A stretch of DNA of 24,391 nucleotides, taken from NCBI GenBank assembly GCA_035591015.1, contig JAXIUW010177780.1:1-24391 (forward strand), read 5' to 3'. Origin of the DNA: Cephalothrix simula (taxonomy: Eukaryota; Nemertea; Palaeonemertea; Archinemertea; Cephalotrichidae). The notes below the pieces were generated by a model that saw only the letters and a program-made list of their open reading frames with translations, had not been told where the DNA came from and did no database searches. Each line of letters starts with the position of its first letter. The stretch's first letter is position 1. Of the stretch, positions 14,501-23,311 are shown in pieces. A program made the position numbers and the translations under genes.

Positions 14501-17500
14501 GGAAACAGAATAACAGCCGAATTCAAAATTATTAATGAGAAGGACAACAAGCACATAAACCTATCATTTTATAGTCCAAATTATAGGTTTACTGGTTCAG
14601 CTTCACATGAATATGGAAAATGCAATATGGTCCTTACATTCAATGGAAATACGATTGAGAAAACTTTCAATTATGGTGACAGACCATTTATTGGAATAAT
14701 TAAACTCAGTGCACCTACCATGAACATTGAAGATGCATCGATTTCCATTTTAGAAAAAAGTGAGGGATATGAAGTAAAGAGTACCTATAATGGAAAACCA
14801 TTTGCAACCCTAAAAGTTCAGGGACAAAAGTATCCAGTTGCATGGTGCAAAATTGAACTGATAAGCAACAATGACTTGTTTGCAAATGCACTCTTTGAAG
14901 CAGCACATAAGAGATCAACAACTGGGTTCGAAGATAAGGTAATATTAGCAGTTGGTGAGCGACATTTCTCAAGCCACTGGATAGTAGAAGGTTTATCATT
15001 AATTGAAGGCCAAATTCAGATCCGAAACAGATATGAAACTGTCGAAGCAAAATTGACAGGCCGCCGAACATCAAATACATGGGATGTTAGATGTGAAATT
15101 TTTGATTCAGCTAATCGTAAGATTGATATCAAATCTTTTGGAACAGTCACTCCATTTAAAACTACTTTGATGATTAAGTCACCATTCAGATTAGTTAAGG
15201 ACTTGAAGTGTGAAATTAACTTAGAAGATCCAAAATTTGATTTTTCAATCAACGAGCAAAGTCAAGCAAGCATAAGATCATATAGGAGTCGCTCAAAAAG
15301 AGATTTGAGATTTCAAAGCACAATTCCTGGTCTTGAAGACTTACATGTCTCTTTATCTAATGAAGATAATGAAATCAGAGCTACAGCCAACATCAATGAA
15401 AAAATATGGGATGCCAGCATTAAAAGGCAGTCTGCTCCATTTAAAATTGAAGCTGCTATAAAAACACCAATGGATATTTTGCGACATGCAACCTTTAAAA
15501 TGACTCATGATGGTACTATCAAATCTTTCATTAACAAGGTAGAATTATACCACCACAGCTTTGGACCAATCAACACCGAAGTTGCAGCACAGTTTGGAAA
15601 GCATACAATCATTCGAAGCAAAGTGACAACACCGGTTGAAAGATTAAGAACAGTTATAGCAAATATGGAATTTGACATAACTGGAGAAAGACCTTTGACT
15701 TTACGTGGAAACATAGGAATTAACAGCCACTATCTGTCAGTGTCTTCAACTGTTGATGCTAAGTCTTTATCGGACATCTCCGCCACGGCTCTAATACAAA
15801 CATCATTTTCTGGCTTGAGAAAAATAGAATGTACCCTAAGACATCGTGGTGATTTCAGAAACTTTATCACAGATATTGATATAATGGTAAATGATAAGCG
15901 TATAAAATCTACATTGTCTTTTCAAAACAGTCAATCAACTAAACTTAGTTTGAATGCAAAAACACCATTCTTTGGTATAGAAACTGTAGATATTATGTTG
16001 CAAAAATCCAATGACGCAGCCAAACTGTCAGCTACCTTTCCAACTTCAAGTATAGAACTATTGGCTCAACACAGCCCAGTCTTTTTCTCCCTAATTGTGC
16101 GAAGACAAGACCAGCCAGATTTCAGTACCACTGTAAGATTTGATAACGGAAAGAAAATTAAGTTCGAAGCTACTATGGATGTTAACAGAAAAAGGTTCAT
16201 TGCCAAATCTAAACTTGACACAAGTGAAAATCTGCTTTTCATTACTGAGCTAAAATCAACAGTGCCATCATACGAACACATGGAAATACGATTGGTAAAC
16301 AACAATCGGGGAAGAAGAGTGCTTGGTGAAGCATCACTTGTTTACAGGTATAACAAAAGAATTGAAAGTAACTGGGAAATCAATGCAAGCAATCTAAAAC
16401 GAATAACTGCAACAATAGGATTCAAAACACCATTTGAATTCATGAGATCATTACAAGTCTCACATTTCCATAGACTTACAGATGAATCAGCAAAATTGAA
16501 ATCCGAAGTCAAGGTATCAAACAAATTCTTTGGTGTAAAAGCTGAAATTAATGAATTCCCGAAGTTCGACTTTATGGTTGAAATCCAAACTCCAGTTCCT
16601 AATATGGAAAAAATTGGCCTTGAAGGAAAAATTACGAGGGATGCACAAGAGAACAGAGTTAGTCTTTCTACCTATTGTAATGCCCGACGAGTTGGTGTAA
16701 CTATCAAAATAAGAGGAAACGAATTGAACCATCATGGATTAGGCCTTTCCCTGGTGTCACCATCATTTACTTTTAATGGCGATTACGATTTAACTATGTC
16801 TAGAGATCGAATCAATATTATGGCGAAAATTCAATGCAACAAGAAACCTTTTAGCCTTGAAACAACCTTGAACAAATCGCCAAATCCGCAAATGATGGTA
16901 TATTTAACGACACCATATGAAAATTTGAAAACAGCTGGAATTGAATTACGTTTTATGGGTAATGGTAATAAAATGAACTTAAAGTCGAAGTACCAGCACA
17001 ATGGCAAGACTAATGAGATTGAGATATATCTTATTCGTGATGAAATGAAATCATTAAATTTCCGCACCAAAGTATCTGGACATATGTTTCAAAGACCCAT
17101 CGAATTCGAAATTGATGCAAAAAGAAATCCAAGAAACACTCTTCTAAATACATATTTCAAATCACCATTTGAGTATCTTCAAAATGGACGTATCAGTATC
17201 AATCATCAAGGTGGTCTCGAAAACTTCGCAACTTCTGCAACAGGTACCTATAACCAACACAGGCTCTCATTGAATACTGGTCATCGCCGATACCAAGAAG
17301 GATTTGTCAAAATTCAAAGCACACACTCTTTACTTGACGGCTTAGAATTATCTCTTTCGAAGACAGAAAATGGATACACAGGAAAAATTACATATGCACC
17401 ATACAAGACAATAACTGCTTCAGTTTATGGTAATTTACCTACAGCAGATGAAAGATCAACTGGTGATATAACTCTTCAACTAACAACTCCTTTTAGAAGT

Positions 17501-20500
17501 GCACGAGAAGTCTCAGCTAATATTCAACATCAACATAGCGGGTTAAACTTCCTGCAAACCAAGTTGACAGTAATTGTAAACAGGGAAAAGGCAATTGAAA
17601 TGGCATTGAACACCAGAATTTCTGAAAAGAGTTGCATTTTAAATTTCAATATGGAGTCCCCTAAACCTGTGAGACTCCAAATGAAATTTGACAAAAGCGA
17701 CATCGCATCAAACTTTGCTATCATCTACAATCAACGAGAAATTGTTCAATTGACGATTACCCAAAAGGATGAAAGCACATATTACAGGAAAAAGAGTGAG
17801 ACAAGTATTCAACTGAAATTACCAAACAGAATAATGAAGGCTGGAACAACAATTGATTCTTCCCGTTATCAGAAGATTTATACAGGAGAATTTAATTGGG
17901 ATCAACAAAAAGATCGAAAGGTGTCATACAAAGTCAAGGTCAATGACAGATCCCGAAGTTACCAACGCCATCTTATTGGAGACTTTGAACTTTTTACACC
18001 AGTCAGAACACTTAGAGCTGAATATAGTCACAAGGAGACCAACAAAGTGTATAATACCGACGTTAAAGTAATGTGGGATGCAGCACGCGACATGGAGCGT
18101 CAAATGACCATAAAAACAACATATGAGGATGATGGTAAAAACCGAAACGTTCAAGTTAACCTACGTCATCCAAAAATGGAGAAAGATCTAATCATCAGAG
18201 TAAGAACAGTAAGAGACCAGAAAATAATATTTTCTGGACGCACTGAAGTAGAATATTCGAATGACCCAAGTGAAAAATTTGTCTTGGCTGGAAGTTTGGG
18301 AAGCAGAAGCAATAACTATACAGTGAATATGCAACTTTCACACCCAAGAAGTTATTTAAACGTCAATATGGACTCACATGTTGTTGATACAGAATCGAAA
18401 ATGTCTGCTGGTGTGAACGTAAACTATTTAGCTTTCAGAAGAGCACAAGAAAACATCTACTTGAGAACAGAGATTGACAAAATTAAAAATCAAATCAACC
18501 TCCAACTAAATTCACCAATACAAAATTTTAACATGGTTGGGAGGATGCAGAAAAATCCAAATGGTTACACGCTTAATGTCCACAACGATTTTGGAAGCTA
18601 TAAAAAAATTGAATCTAATCTAGATATCAACACATCAGACAGACCATCATTCGACTTTACTGTCATTTATGACTCAGAAAATCCTAGCAAACAGTTTCAC
18701 ATATCTGGAAAATATTTGAATAACAAGGAAATGATTCTCGAATCATTCAGAACAGAGGGATCTAGAAGAATTACTGAAGCAATGTTTGCTGTTCATCTTA
18801 ACACAAGTCGTCTTCTCCACACAAGATTGCACTGGACTCCAGGAATGGTTGAACAATATAAGAAGTTCATCAGTGAAACATACAATTCCCTTCTGGAACA
18901 AGGTAATCAGAAATTGGAAGCAACAAGAAGAAGTGTTGTGAATGAATATGAGGCAAGAAGAAAGATACTCTCCGAAATTTTACCAGATTTAACGCCAATA
19001 GCTGAATACTTAAAATCTGAAGTTGCATCATTCCGATATGATTATAAGACAATTGAAAACGAGCTCCAACAAATGTACTACAGAAACGAATTTTTCATGC
19101 AAGATATTGCTGAAATTACAAACTCCTTAAGGTAAGAAAACATTCGTTTAAGTCATAATAGGAACGTCAGCAAGTAATTTTAATTCTAACCGTGCATTGA
19201 TTTTTTGTCAATTTTCAGAGAGAAAGCCATAAAATTTAGTTACCAATTTAGTCGATTTGTTGCGGCAACAGAACGAGCATTCCAAAGTCGCATGGCAGCT
19301 TTTAAAAGAAAATTAGATGGATTAACCCAAAGAGTCGTTGACATTCTTGCCGACATTGTCCTCCGTTTCCGACCAGCCTGGCAAAGATACGCATATGGAG
19401 CAATCAGAACATATCTTGTCACTTCTCAGTCAGTGAATCACAAGTCACAAGAAGCACTTGAATTTATCCAAGATGTGAAAAACAGAGTAATCGATTACCT
19501 TGATGATAACTACAATTTCATTTCATACAGAATGCAGCCTTACATGCAGAAAATGATAAGTACGTATTTGAATAAATTTTTAATAGAACCGAGGGAAAAA
19601 TTATGAATCTTATAAAACACTATAAAAGAAATATTTTATTTCAGATTTAAGAAATGAAATGCGCAAGAAACTCAGATCGCAACAAGAAATCTCTGCATGG
19701 GACATTGTTGTCGACTTTCTCAAGGAAATGACAAGTGACTTACAATCCAGTGTTCAGGATGTTATAACTAACTTCAGCCAACAGTTAGGCAAAAACATCA
19801 ATGAAATCCTTGATAACTTAAATTCAATCGTAGCTGATAAACTAAGGTCATACATTAATGATGGTAACGTTAAGGCTCTGCGTGTTCTTCGAATCGTTGA
19901 ACGAGTTTGGAACAAAATGACATCTGAACAAAGAATTACAAATATCATTGATGTTGCAATGAATGAAGTCCTCAACTTTGCAGTCGCTGAATTCGACGAA
20001 CTTGCAAGAAGCTACAAAGTCCTATCAAGATCAGGCTTTACAGTATACAACCCAAGCCACGGTGAGATCCAGGCAGAGATTCATCTTCCAGTAGAACTGC
20101 CAAAACTTCATCAACTCCCAGACCTCCATATAAATGAATTCTCAAACGAAGTTCGCCGATTGTACAACAAGTACATGCCTGAAAAGCCCAAATCCGATTA
20201 CTCGTTTTGGGATACATACTATAAATACAAACCAACATCAGATATCAAAGACTGGGTTCCACCATTTAAAGGTAATATTTTAAATAGCTATATACATGTA
20301 TACTTAATATGCGAGTAGTAGTTATTTTCGGACAATATTAACAGAGGAATTCTAATACAAAACCATTTATTTTTTTAAACAGGTCACGCATCAGTAATGC
20401 AGGGAAAATACTTTAGGACATTCGATGGACGTGAATTCGAATTCTCTGGTGACTGCAGTTACATCTTGTCTCGTGACTTTAGAGACGCAAAGTACAGTGT

Positions 20501-22394
20501 ATTCATTGAATACAAAAGTGGTCAAAAGACAGCCCTGATAATTGTTTCTAATGATCGACAAGTAAAGATATTTAATGACGGCAAGGTAAGATAAAAAAGG
20601 AAGTGAGATACAATTTTCAATGCTACATCAAAAAAAGTAAGAGCAATTGCTCTAATATCTTGTTTTAATATTTCAGGTCGTAGTTGATGACAAGCAAACG
20701 GAGCTTCCATACGCGTACGCTAACACTACTGTCAGCCGATCATTTAACAGTATAACATTAAAGAACACTGAAGGATTGACAGTATCTTGTAACTTGGAAA
20801 ATGATATTTGCACGGTCGATATAAGTGGTTGGTTCTTCGGCCGAACAGGAGGATTACTTGGAACATATGACAACGAACCAAGCAATGACTTCATCACACC
20901 ATCAAAAGAGTTGAAGACAGATGCTGAATCGTTTGGAAGAAGCTGGCAGCTTTTAGGTGGAAATTGCAGTCCAAGACCATTGCCTTCTATACGAATAAAG
21001 CCAAAACACACAGAGCTGGATTGCAACAAGATATTAAAAGATACCAACTCCATTTTCCGACCATGCTTTAAAATTGTAAATCCAGAATTTTACAACCACA
21101 TCTGTAAAACTTCTTCCATGCCTATATGTGACGCTATGGCTTTCTACACGAGTGAATGCAAATACAAAGGTGTACCTCTAAAGATGCCAACTACATGCAG
21201 TGAGTATTAAAAAATTCTGATGATAGCTGAAAAATATTCAGACCTAATATCTTAGCTTATCTACATGCATTTAACATATTTTTTCTTTTTCAATTTCAAG
21301 AATCATGCCAAGAAGGTGAAAGTAACAGAATCCAAGCAACAAATTCTGCAGATGTTGTCATTATCGTTGAAGAACGTAAATGTAACGCAGTTGCTTCTAC
21401 CAGATTCCACAGCCTCATTCGTCAAATGGATTACAGTTTAAATACAAAGGGACTCCAGCAGAACAGATTTGGATTAGTTGCCTATGGTGGCCAAGGTGTT
21501 CATAGCAAGGCCCACATACATACAGCTGAAAACAAACTCTTCAGTGACATGAGACAAGTTAGCCGAGCCCTTTATTCTCTAGACTATGAGAACAGCGGTA
21601 AACAAGGAGATCTCACAGAAGCAATCAAGTTTGCAGCTAAATACCCATTCCGTGTTGGTGTATCCAAGACAATAGTTGTCCTTCCATGCGGAGATGACCA
21701 AGTTAGTGCCTCTGTTGAATCAGTTCTGCTGGACAGAGCTATCACTATGCACATTGCCATCCCCCACGACTTTGAAATGCTAACAGCTACGCCAAAAACC
21801 CAGTACATCTTTGGGGTCGACACAAACACAGCATACACAATTCGTGATGTAAGAGCACGAGAATTACGAGGCGACAAAGACTTCTTCAGACAGATGGTCC
21901 TTCCGGGCAGTCAACTAACAAAAACTGCTTTGAAAACACAAGGTTCAGTATTCAACGTGAAGAAGATGACAGATGGCCGAAGTGGTTACCAGAAACATTT
22001 CATTGATGTATTTGCTCGGCGAATAGCAAAAACCGCTACTCCATCATCATGCCAGATCTGCTCATGCCAAGAAGGAGAAACTATCTGCCGACCTTGTGAC
22101 TCAGCTCAGCCAACTGTTCCTCCAATGGCTACTCCTTTGCCAACACCACCACGATTCAGAATCAATTATGACGTAAGTATATACAAATAGGCAATCATTG
22201 AAATGCAAACTGATGTATATAACCTGAATAATTTTTAAAAATAAGAAATAGGATATTTCTACATCTATCATATCAAAAATCACTTTTCTATTAAATAAGC
22301 TTTCAAGCATTTCTTTCTTTCCTTTGGAACCAAAGTTTCTTTCAGAGAGACACAAGGACTAATTTCATGTATTTGTTTACAGATCCCAGCTTAA
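556..22394 (+). CDS. Apolipophorin (apoLp-II/I-like) large lipid transfer protein, 5' partial, 19 exons
   Basis: Secreted apolipoprotein of the apoB/apolipophorin/vitellogenin family, expected to form the scaffold of a circulating lipoprotein particle. Exons: 556-804, 915-1507, 1613-1778, 1894-2220, 2300-2863, 3112-3449, 3547-3729, 3814-4072, 4159-4324, 4413-4615, 4847-5133, 5314-5530, 6050-19131, 19219-19559, 19645-20271, 20383-20585, 20677-21199, 21301-22172, 22383-22394. All introns are GT-AG and phases agree throughout (0,2,0,0,0,2,2,0,1,0,2,0,2,1,1,0,1,0), giving 6403 codons plus TAA with no internal stop. Domain order is LPD_N, RSKR site, DUF1943/DUF1081-like beta sheets, very long beta-rich repeats, helical region, VWD, Cys-rich part, VWA-like, short Pro-rich tail. 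The first exon seen already lies inside LPD_N, so signal peptide and start codon are upstream. The exon 18 acceptor could be 21300 or, in the same frame, 21312. The family call is firm; exact splice sites are by eye, and the last exon is ambiguous. Confidence 0.9.
2574..5133 (+). other. Open beta-sheet lipid-pocket domains (DUF1943 then DUF1081-like), exons 5-11
   Basis: After the helical domain the chain turns beta-rich at FSRNYEGSFFLESL, the usual start of the DUF1943 (vitellinogen open beta-sheet) domain. It continues through YIPRAGNLNLTVDLFGKSV in exon 5 and the TTITIPTIVGLPMRLAVNGT stretch in exon 6, whose IPT-x-x-GLP-x-x-x-x-x-NG pattern is a family hallmark. Exon 8 holds GVQVCGEIDMPKY and a GPRGPLRGPSEIALSL segment, and exons 9-11 carry strands that I place tentatively in DUF1081. 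In LLTPs these sheets line the cavity that nucleates the lipid core. Domain borders are approximate, and the DUF1943 call is firmer than DUF1081. The furin site lies within this stretch, in exon 5. Confidence 0.75.
2819..2833 (+). other. Probable furin cleavage site between apoLp-II and apoLp-I
   Basis: Exon 5 encodes SKRSKR followed by SVNN. R-S-K-R matches the furin consensus R-x-K/R-R, with a serine at P1'. Cleavage would fall after base 2830, visible residue 622; allowing for the missing N-terminus this is about residue 700-720, where insect apoLp-II/I precursors are cut. It separates an N-terminal chain of about 75-80 kDa from a chain of over 5700 residues. The site is seen in sequence; cleavage is inferred from the family. 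Confidence 0.8.
5585..5830. mobile_element. MITE-like element with 17-base terminal inverted repeats in intron 12
   Basis: ACATAGCTGGGGTGTTA at 5585-5601 is the reverse complement, with one mismatch, of 5814-5830. The 246-base segment is AT-rich and non-coding. It sits in the 519-base intron 12, which is the longest of the 18 introns. Flanking TA/TTA bases could be a target duplication, but at this length that is not conclusive. Size, non-coding content and inverted termini fit a miniature inverted-repeat element; the superfamily is not identifiable. Confidence 0.5.
5846..5950. repeat. 105-base imperfect palindrome in intron 12
   Basis: GCATATGTAATTTATGC at the left pairs with GCATAATTACATATGC at the right, allowing one bulge. 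GATAATTAG (5884-5892) pairs with CTAATTATC (5910-5918) around a short GC-richer loop. The intervening bases also pair loosely (TTGAAAAATA against TTATTTTTCA). It begins 16 bases beyond the MITE-like element and has no coding potential. It may be a second small foldback element or part of a larger composite insertion. Confidence 0.55.
11705..12136 (+). repeat. In-frame tandem triplication of a 147-base (49-residue) unit
   Basis: Three copies start at 11705, 11852 and 11999. Each encodes a module of the form S-x-x-D-[IM]-[SA]-A-R-V-x-CKQH-[YF]-VEF, then a variable N/K/S/D linker, then YLLTKASANIMN and MESK. The spacing is exactly 147 bases for the first two steps; the third copy is one codon shorter in its linker and diverges at its end (NSRC instead of NRQF). 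Nucleotide similarity is high, so this duplication is much younger than the surrounding [S/T]PF repeats. Each unit carries one cysteine in CKQH. Confidence 0.93.
15284..15304 (+). other. Second furin-like site (RSRSKR/D) inside the giant exon
   Basis: Bases 15284-15301 encode RSRSKR followed by D. It contains the full R-x-K-R consensus with an extra arginine at P6, in a polar, serine/arginine-rich linker (SIRSYRSRSKRD) that interrupts the beta-strand pattern. Cleavage would be after 15301, visible residue 4268. It repeats the RSKR core of the apoLp-II/I site. The motif is seen directly; use of the site is inference. Confidence 0.55.
18841..20271 (+). other. Helical C-terminal region (end of exon 13, exons 14-15)
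   Basis: From WTPGMVEQYKKFISETY onward the strand pattern stops and the sequence becomes charged and helix-forming, for example EATRRSVVNEYEARRKILSE, VAATERAFQSRMAAFKRKL and FLKEMTSDLQSSVQDVI. This corresponds in position to the helical segment before the VWD domain of apolipophorins. Introns here are 87 and 85 bases (phases 2 and 1), with an exon 15 of 627 bases. The part nearest the VWD domain is non-helical, with a Tyr/Pro-rich stretch (WDTYYKYKP). Confidence 0.7.
20383..20960 (+). other. von Willebrand factor type D domain (exons 16-17)
   Basis: The domain begins ASVMQGKYFRTFDGREFEF with SGDCSYILSRDF, the typical VWD opening of aromatic-x-TFDG-x-x-[FY]-x-[FY] followed by G-x-C-x-Y-x-L. 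It ends with DISGWFFGRTGGLLGTYDNE, PSNDF and SFGRSWQL, the counterpart of the G-L-C-G-x-[YF]-[DN] motif and closing W. The cysteine of GLCG is replaced by leucine, as in apolipophorins I recall. VWD is present near the C-terminus of insect apoLp-I and in vitellogenins. It is interrupted by a phase-0 intron (20586-20676). Confidence 0.9.
20961..21347 (+). other. Cysteine-rich segment after VWD (C8-like)
   Basis: Following the VWD closing motif, the rest of exon 17 and the start of exon 18 encode spaced cysteines: GGNCS, LDCNK, FRPCF, HICK, PICDA, SECKY, TTCK and SCQ. The length and the late E-C-x-x-x-G-V-P pattern resemble the C8 domain that often follows VWD, though shortened and with unusual spacing. 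An intron (21200-21300, phase 1) falls between the last two cysteines. The assignment to C8 is tentative. Confidence 0.5.
21348..22030 (+). other. von Willebrand factor type A-like domain with degenerate MIDAS (exon 18)
   Basis: Exon 18 encodes ADVVIIVEERK, where a VWA domain begins with a hydrophobic strand and DxSxS, followed by RFHSLIRQM, FGLVAYGG, LTEAIKFAA, SKTIVVLP and an alternating strand-helix pattern typical of the fold. The metal-binding DxSxS motif reads E-E-R-K-C here (E at 21369), so neither serine is kept, while the T of the second loop (GDLTEAIKF) remains. The fold call rests on order and spacing of these blocks; a divalent-metal-dependent ligand site is therefore unlikely. 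It directly follows the Cys-rich segment in the same chain. Confidence 0.72.
22050..22172 (+). other. Small cysteine cluster and proline-rich tail
   Basis: After the VWA-like domain come CQICSCQEGETICRPC (pattern C-x2-C-x-C-x7-C-x2-C, 22050-22096) and then a Pro/Thr-rich stretch (PTVPPMATPLPTPPR) to the end of exon 18. The cluster is like a truncated von Willebrand C or EGF-type knot, or a small metal site; it is too short to assign. The tail ends in INYD before the donor GTAAGT at 22173. Confidence 0.6.
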
Positions 22395-22402
22395 ATGACT
22401 AA
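22346..22402 (+). other. Last exon with two competing acceptors and two possible C-termini
   Basis: The exon 18 donor ends on a complete codon. The acceptor TTTACAG at 22376-22382 gives IPA then TAA (22392-22394). The upstream acceptor TTTCTTTCAG ending at 22345, with a good pyrimidine tract, gives an 18-residue tail starting RDTRTNF and ending SLND before TAA (22400-22402). Both are in frame. I chose the short form for the main entry only because of position; the choice is uncertain and both may be used. Confidence 0.55.
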
Positions 22403-22604
22403 CTGAAAGCAATTAGGACCACTGGAAAACTATTCAAGATTAATTAAAATTCAATTCCATTCATTTATTCCATTTAATTTATTTATTGTCATTTTCTATT
22501 ATATTTTGTAAAGATATTTGTTAATTTAATTTATTCGTTTTATTATTAAATCAGTTTTTCATTATAAAGAATCTTGTTTTAATCAAACTATTCCATTTTT
22601 TGTC

Positions 22605-22664
22605 ATTAAATTTATATTATGGTGCTGGAAGTGCTTGTTTTGGACATCCCAAGAAAATAATAAA
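22605..22664 (+). promoter_or_regulatory. Candidate polyadenylation signals of the apolipophorin gene
   Basis: ATTAAA at 22605-22610 is followed 10-30 bases later by a GT-rich stretch (22620-22642), and a canonical AATAAA lies at 22659-22664. Another ATTAAA is at 22545-22550. These lie about 150-270 bases after the stop codon in an AT-rich 3' UTR. Which is used cannot be decided from the sequence. Confidence 0.45.
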
Positions 22665-22849
22665 ATTGATCGTCATATCTAGTCAAGTCAGGTCAAGTAG
22701 GAAAAACTGTTAGGGAACGTAAAGCACCCAAAAATCTAATCCTAAGAAAAAAAAAAGATTCATCTAAGAAAATCAAAAATCCGTATACAGTATATAAAGT
22801 TGCCATTTTGAAACCCCTTCCTTGAACGAAATAGTTCCTAGATAAAAAA

Positions 22850-23145
22850 CGCCAATGGCGTGTAGCTCACTTGGTGATACTACCTCTTGAGTGGCTAGAA
22901 TATGCGGCTCAGAAAGAAGTCCTTAAGTTAACCTCGTATCCTTTTTCATGTTCATAAGCTTTCGAATGAACATATGTTTTTCCTACCTACGACCAACTTC
23001 AAAATTCACACCATATACTACAATGGCCTATTTCGACCTTTGAAGACCTCTAGCGGCTAAAATATACGTCACAAAAAAGTCCTCATTTAACGTCATGTAA
23101 CGTAATATATGTTTTACCTAGCTACGACCACTTTGAAAATTCTTA
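22850..23145. repeat. Degenerate repeat block with tRNA A-box-like head (SINE-like)
   Basis: Bases 22858-22880 contain GTGTAGCTCACTTGGTG, which resembles a tRNA A-box and D-arm (TRGCNNANNNGG). No clear B-box follows in this copy. The block includes two related sub-copies: ATATGTTTTTCCTACCTACGA at 22972 and ATATGTTTTACCTAGCTACGA at 23107, each followed by CCA and a diverged AAAATTC. A CTCTAGCGGCTAAAATAT motif (23048-23065) recurs near 24240. No open reading frame of note is present. The intervening 22403-22849 is 3' UTR and plain AT-rich sequence. Confidence 0.5.
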
Positions 23146-23311
23146 TCTTTTTAAATTTATACAATTTTATTTTTGAGCAATCAAACATATAACTTGTTTT
23201 TTAACATCTTATTTTAGCTTATCAAGGTCACAGAGATCTGAAATATCAAGATATTAGGATTTATGGAGTTAATTAATATAAAAATTAATTCAGTCATCAC
23301 TTAAAATAGAG

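Larger units (their letters stand above)
7241..17494 (+). repeat. Ancient degenerate protein repeats with an [S/T]-P-[F/I/V/M/Y] motif
   Basis: The giant exon encodes at least 16 TPF and 2 SPF motifs (for example KTPFDGYKLI near 7241, RTPFDYAREI near 8075, TTPFRSAREV near 17483), plus relatives such as TPI, TPV, TPM and TPY. Each is followed about 6-8 residues later by a hydrophobic strand. A sister motif, SSCPYLRTAS or STCPYFKEAS, occupies the same place in the middle part. Clear pairs survive: GSL..G.HG.IELRTPF recurs 333 bases apart (8033 and 8366), and RGSFP-type blocks begin at 9962, 10277 and 10652 (spacing 105 and 125 codons). The region appears built from old duplications of a unit of roughly 100 residues. 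Confidence 0.7.
6050..19131 (+). other. Giant internal exon (13,082 bases) encoding the beta-rich lipid-binding region
   Basis: Exon 13 is open without a stop from the acceptor TTTACAG at 6043-6049 to the donor at 19132. It encodes about 4360 residues, roughly two thirds of the visible protein. Composition is that of amphipathic beta-strands: alternating polar and hydrophobic residues, many S/T/N/K/R, and few cysteines. In-frame splicing at both ends and homologous content throughout support one continuous exon. In apoB and apolipophorins the corresponding region forms the lipid-associating belt around the particle. Long antisense open frames inside this exon are composition by-products. Confidence 0.88.

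Noticed and set aside
16307-16318. R-G-R-R motif that also fits furin
   Set aside because: Matches the minimal consensus but sits inside an ordinary beta-strand stretch (NNNRGRRVLGEASL) without the serine/arginine linker seen at the other sites; likely chance.
21868-21876. RGD tripeptide in the VWA-like domain (another in exon 13 near 15847)
   Set aside because: A three-residue motif is expected by chance in 6400 residues, and nothing nearby suggests integrin binding.
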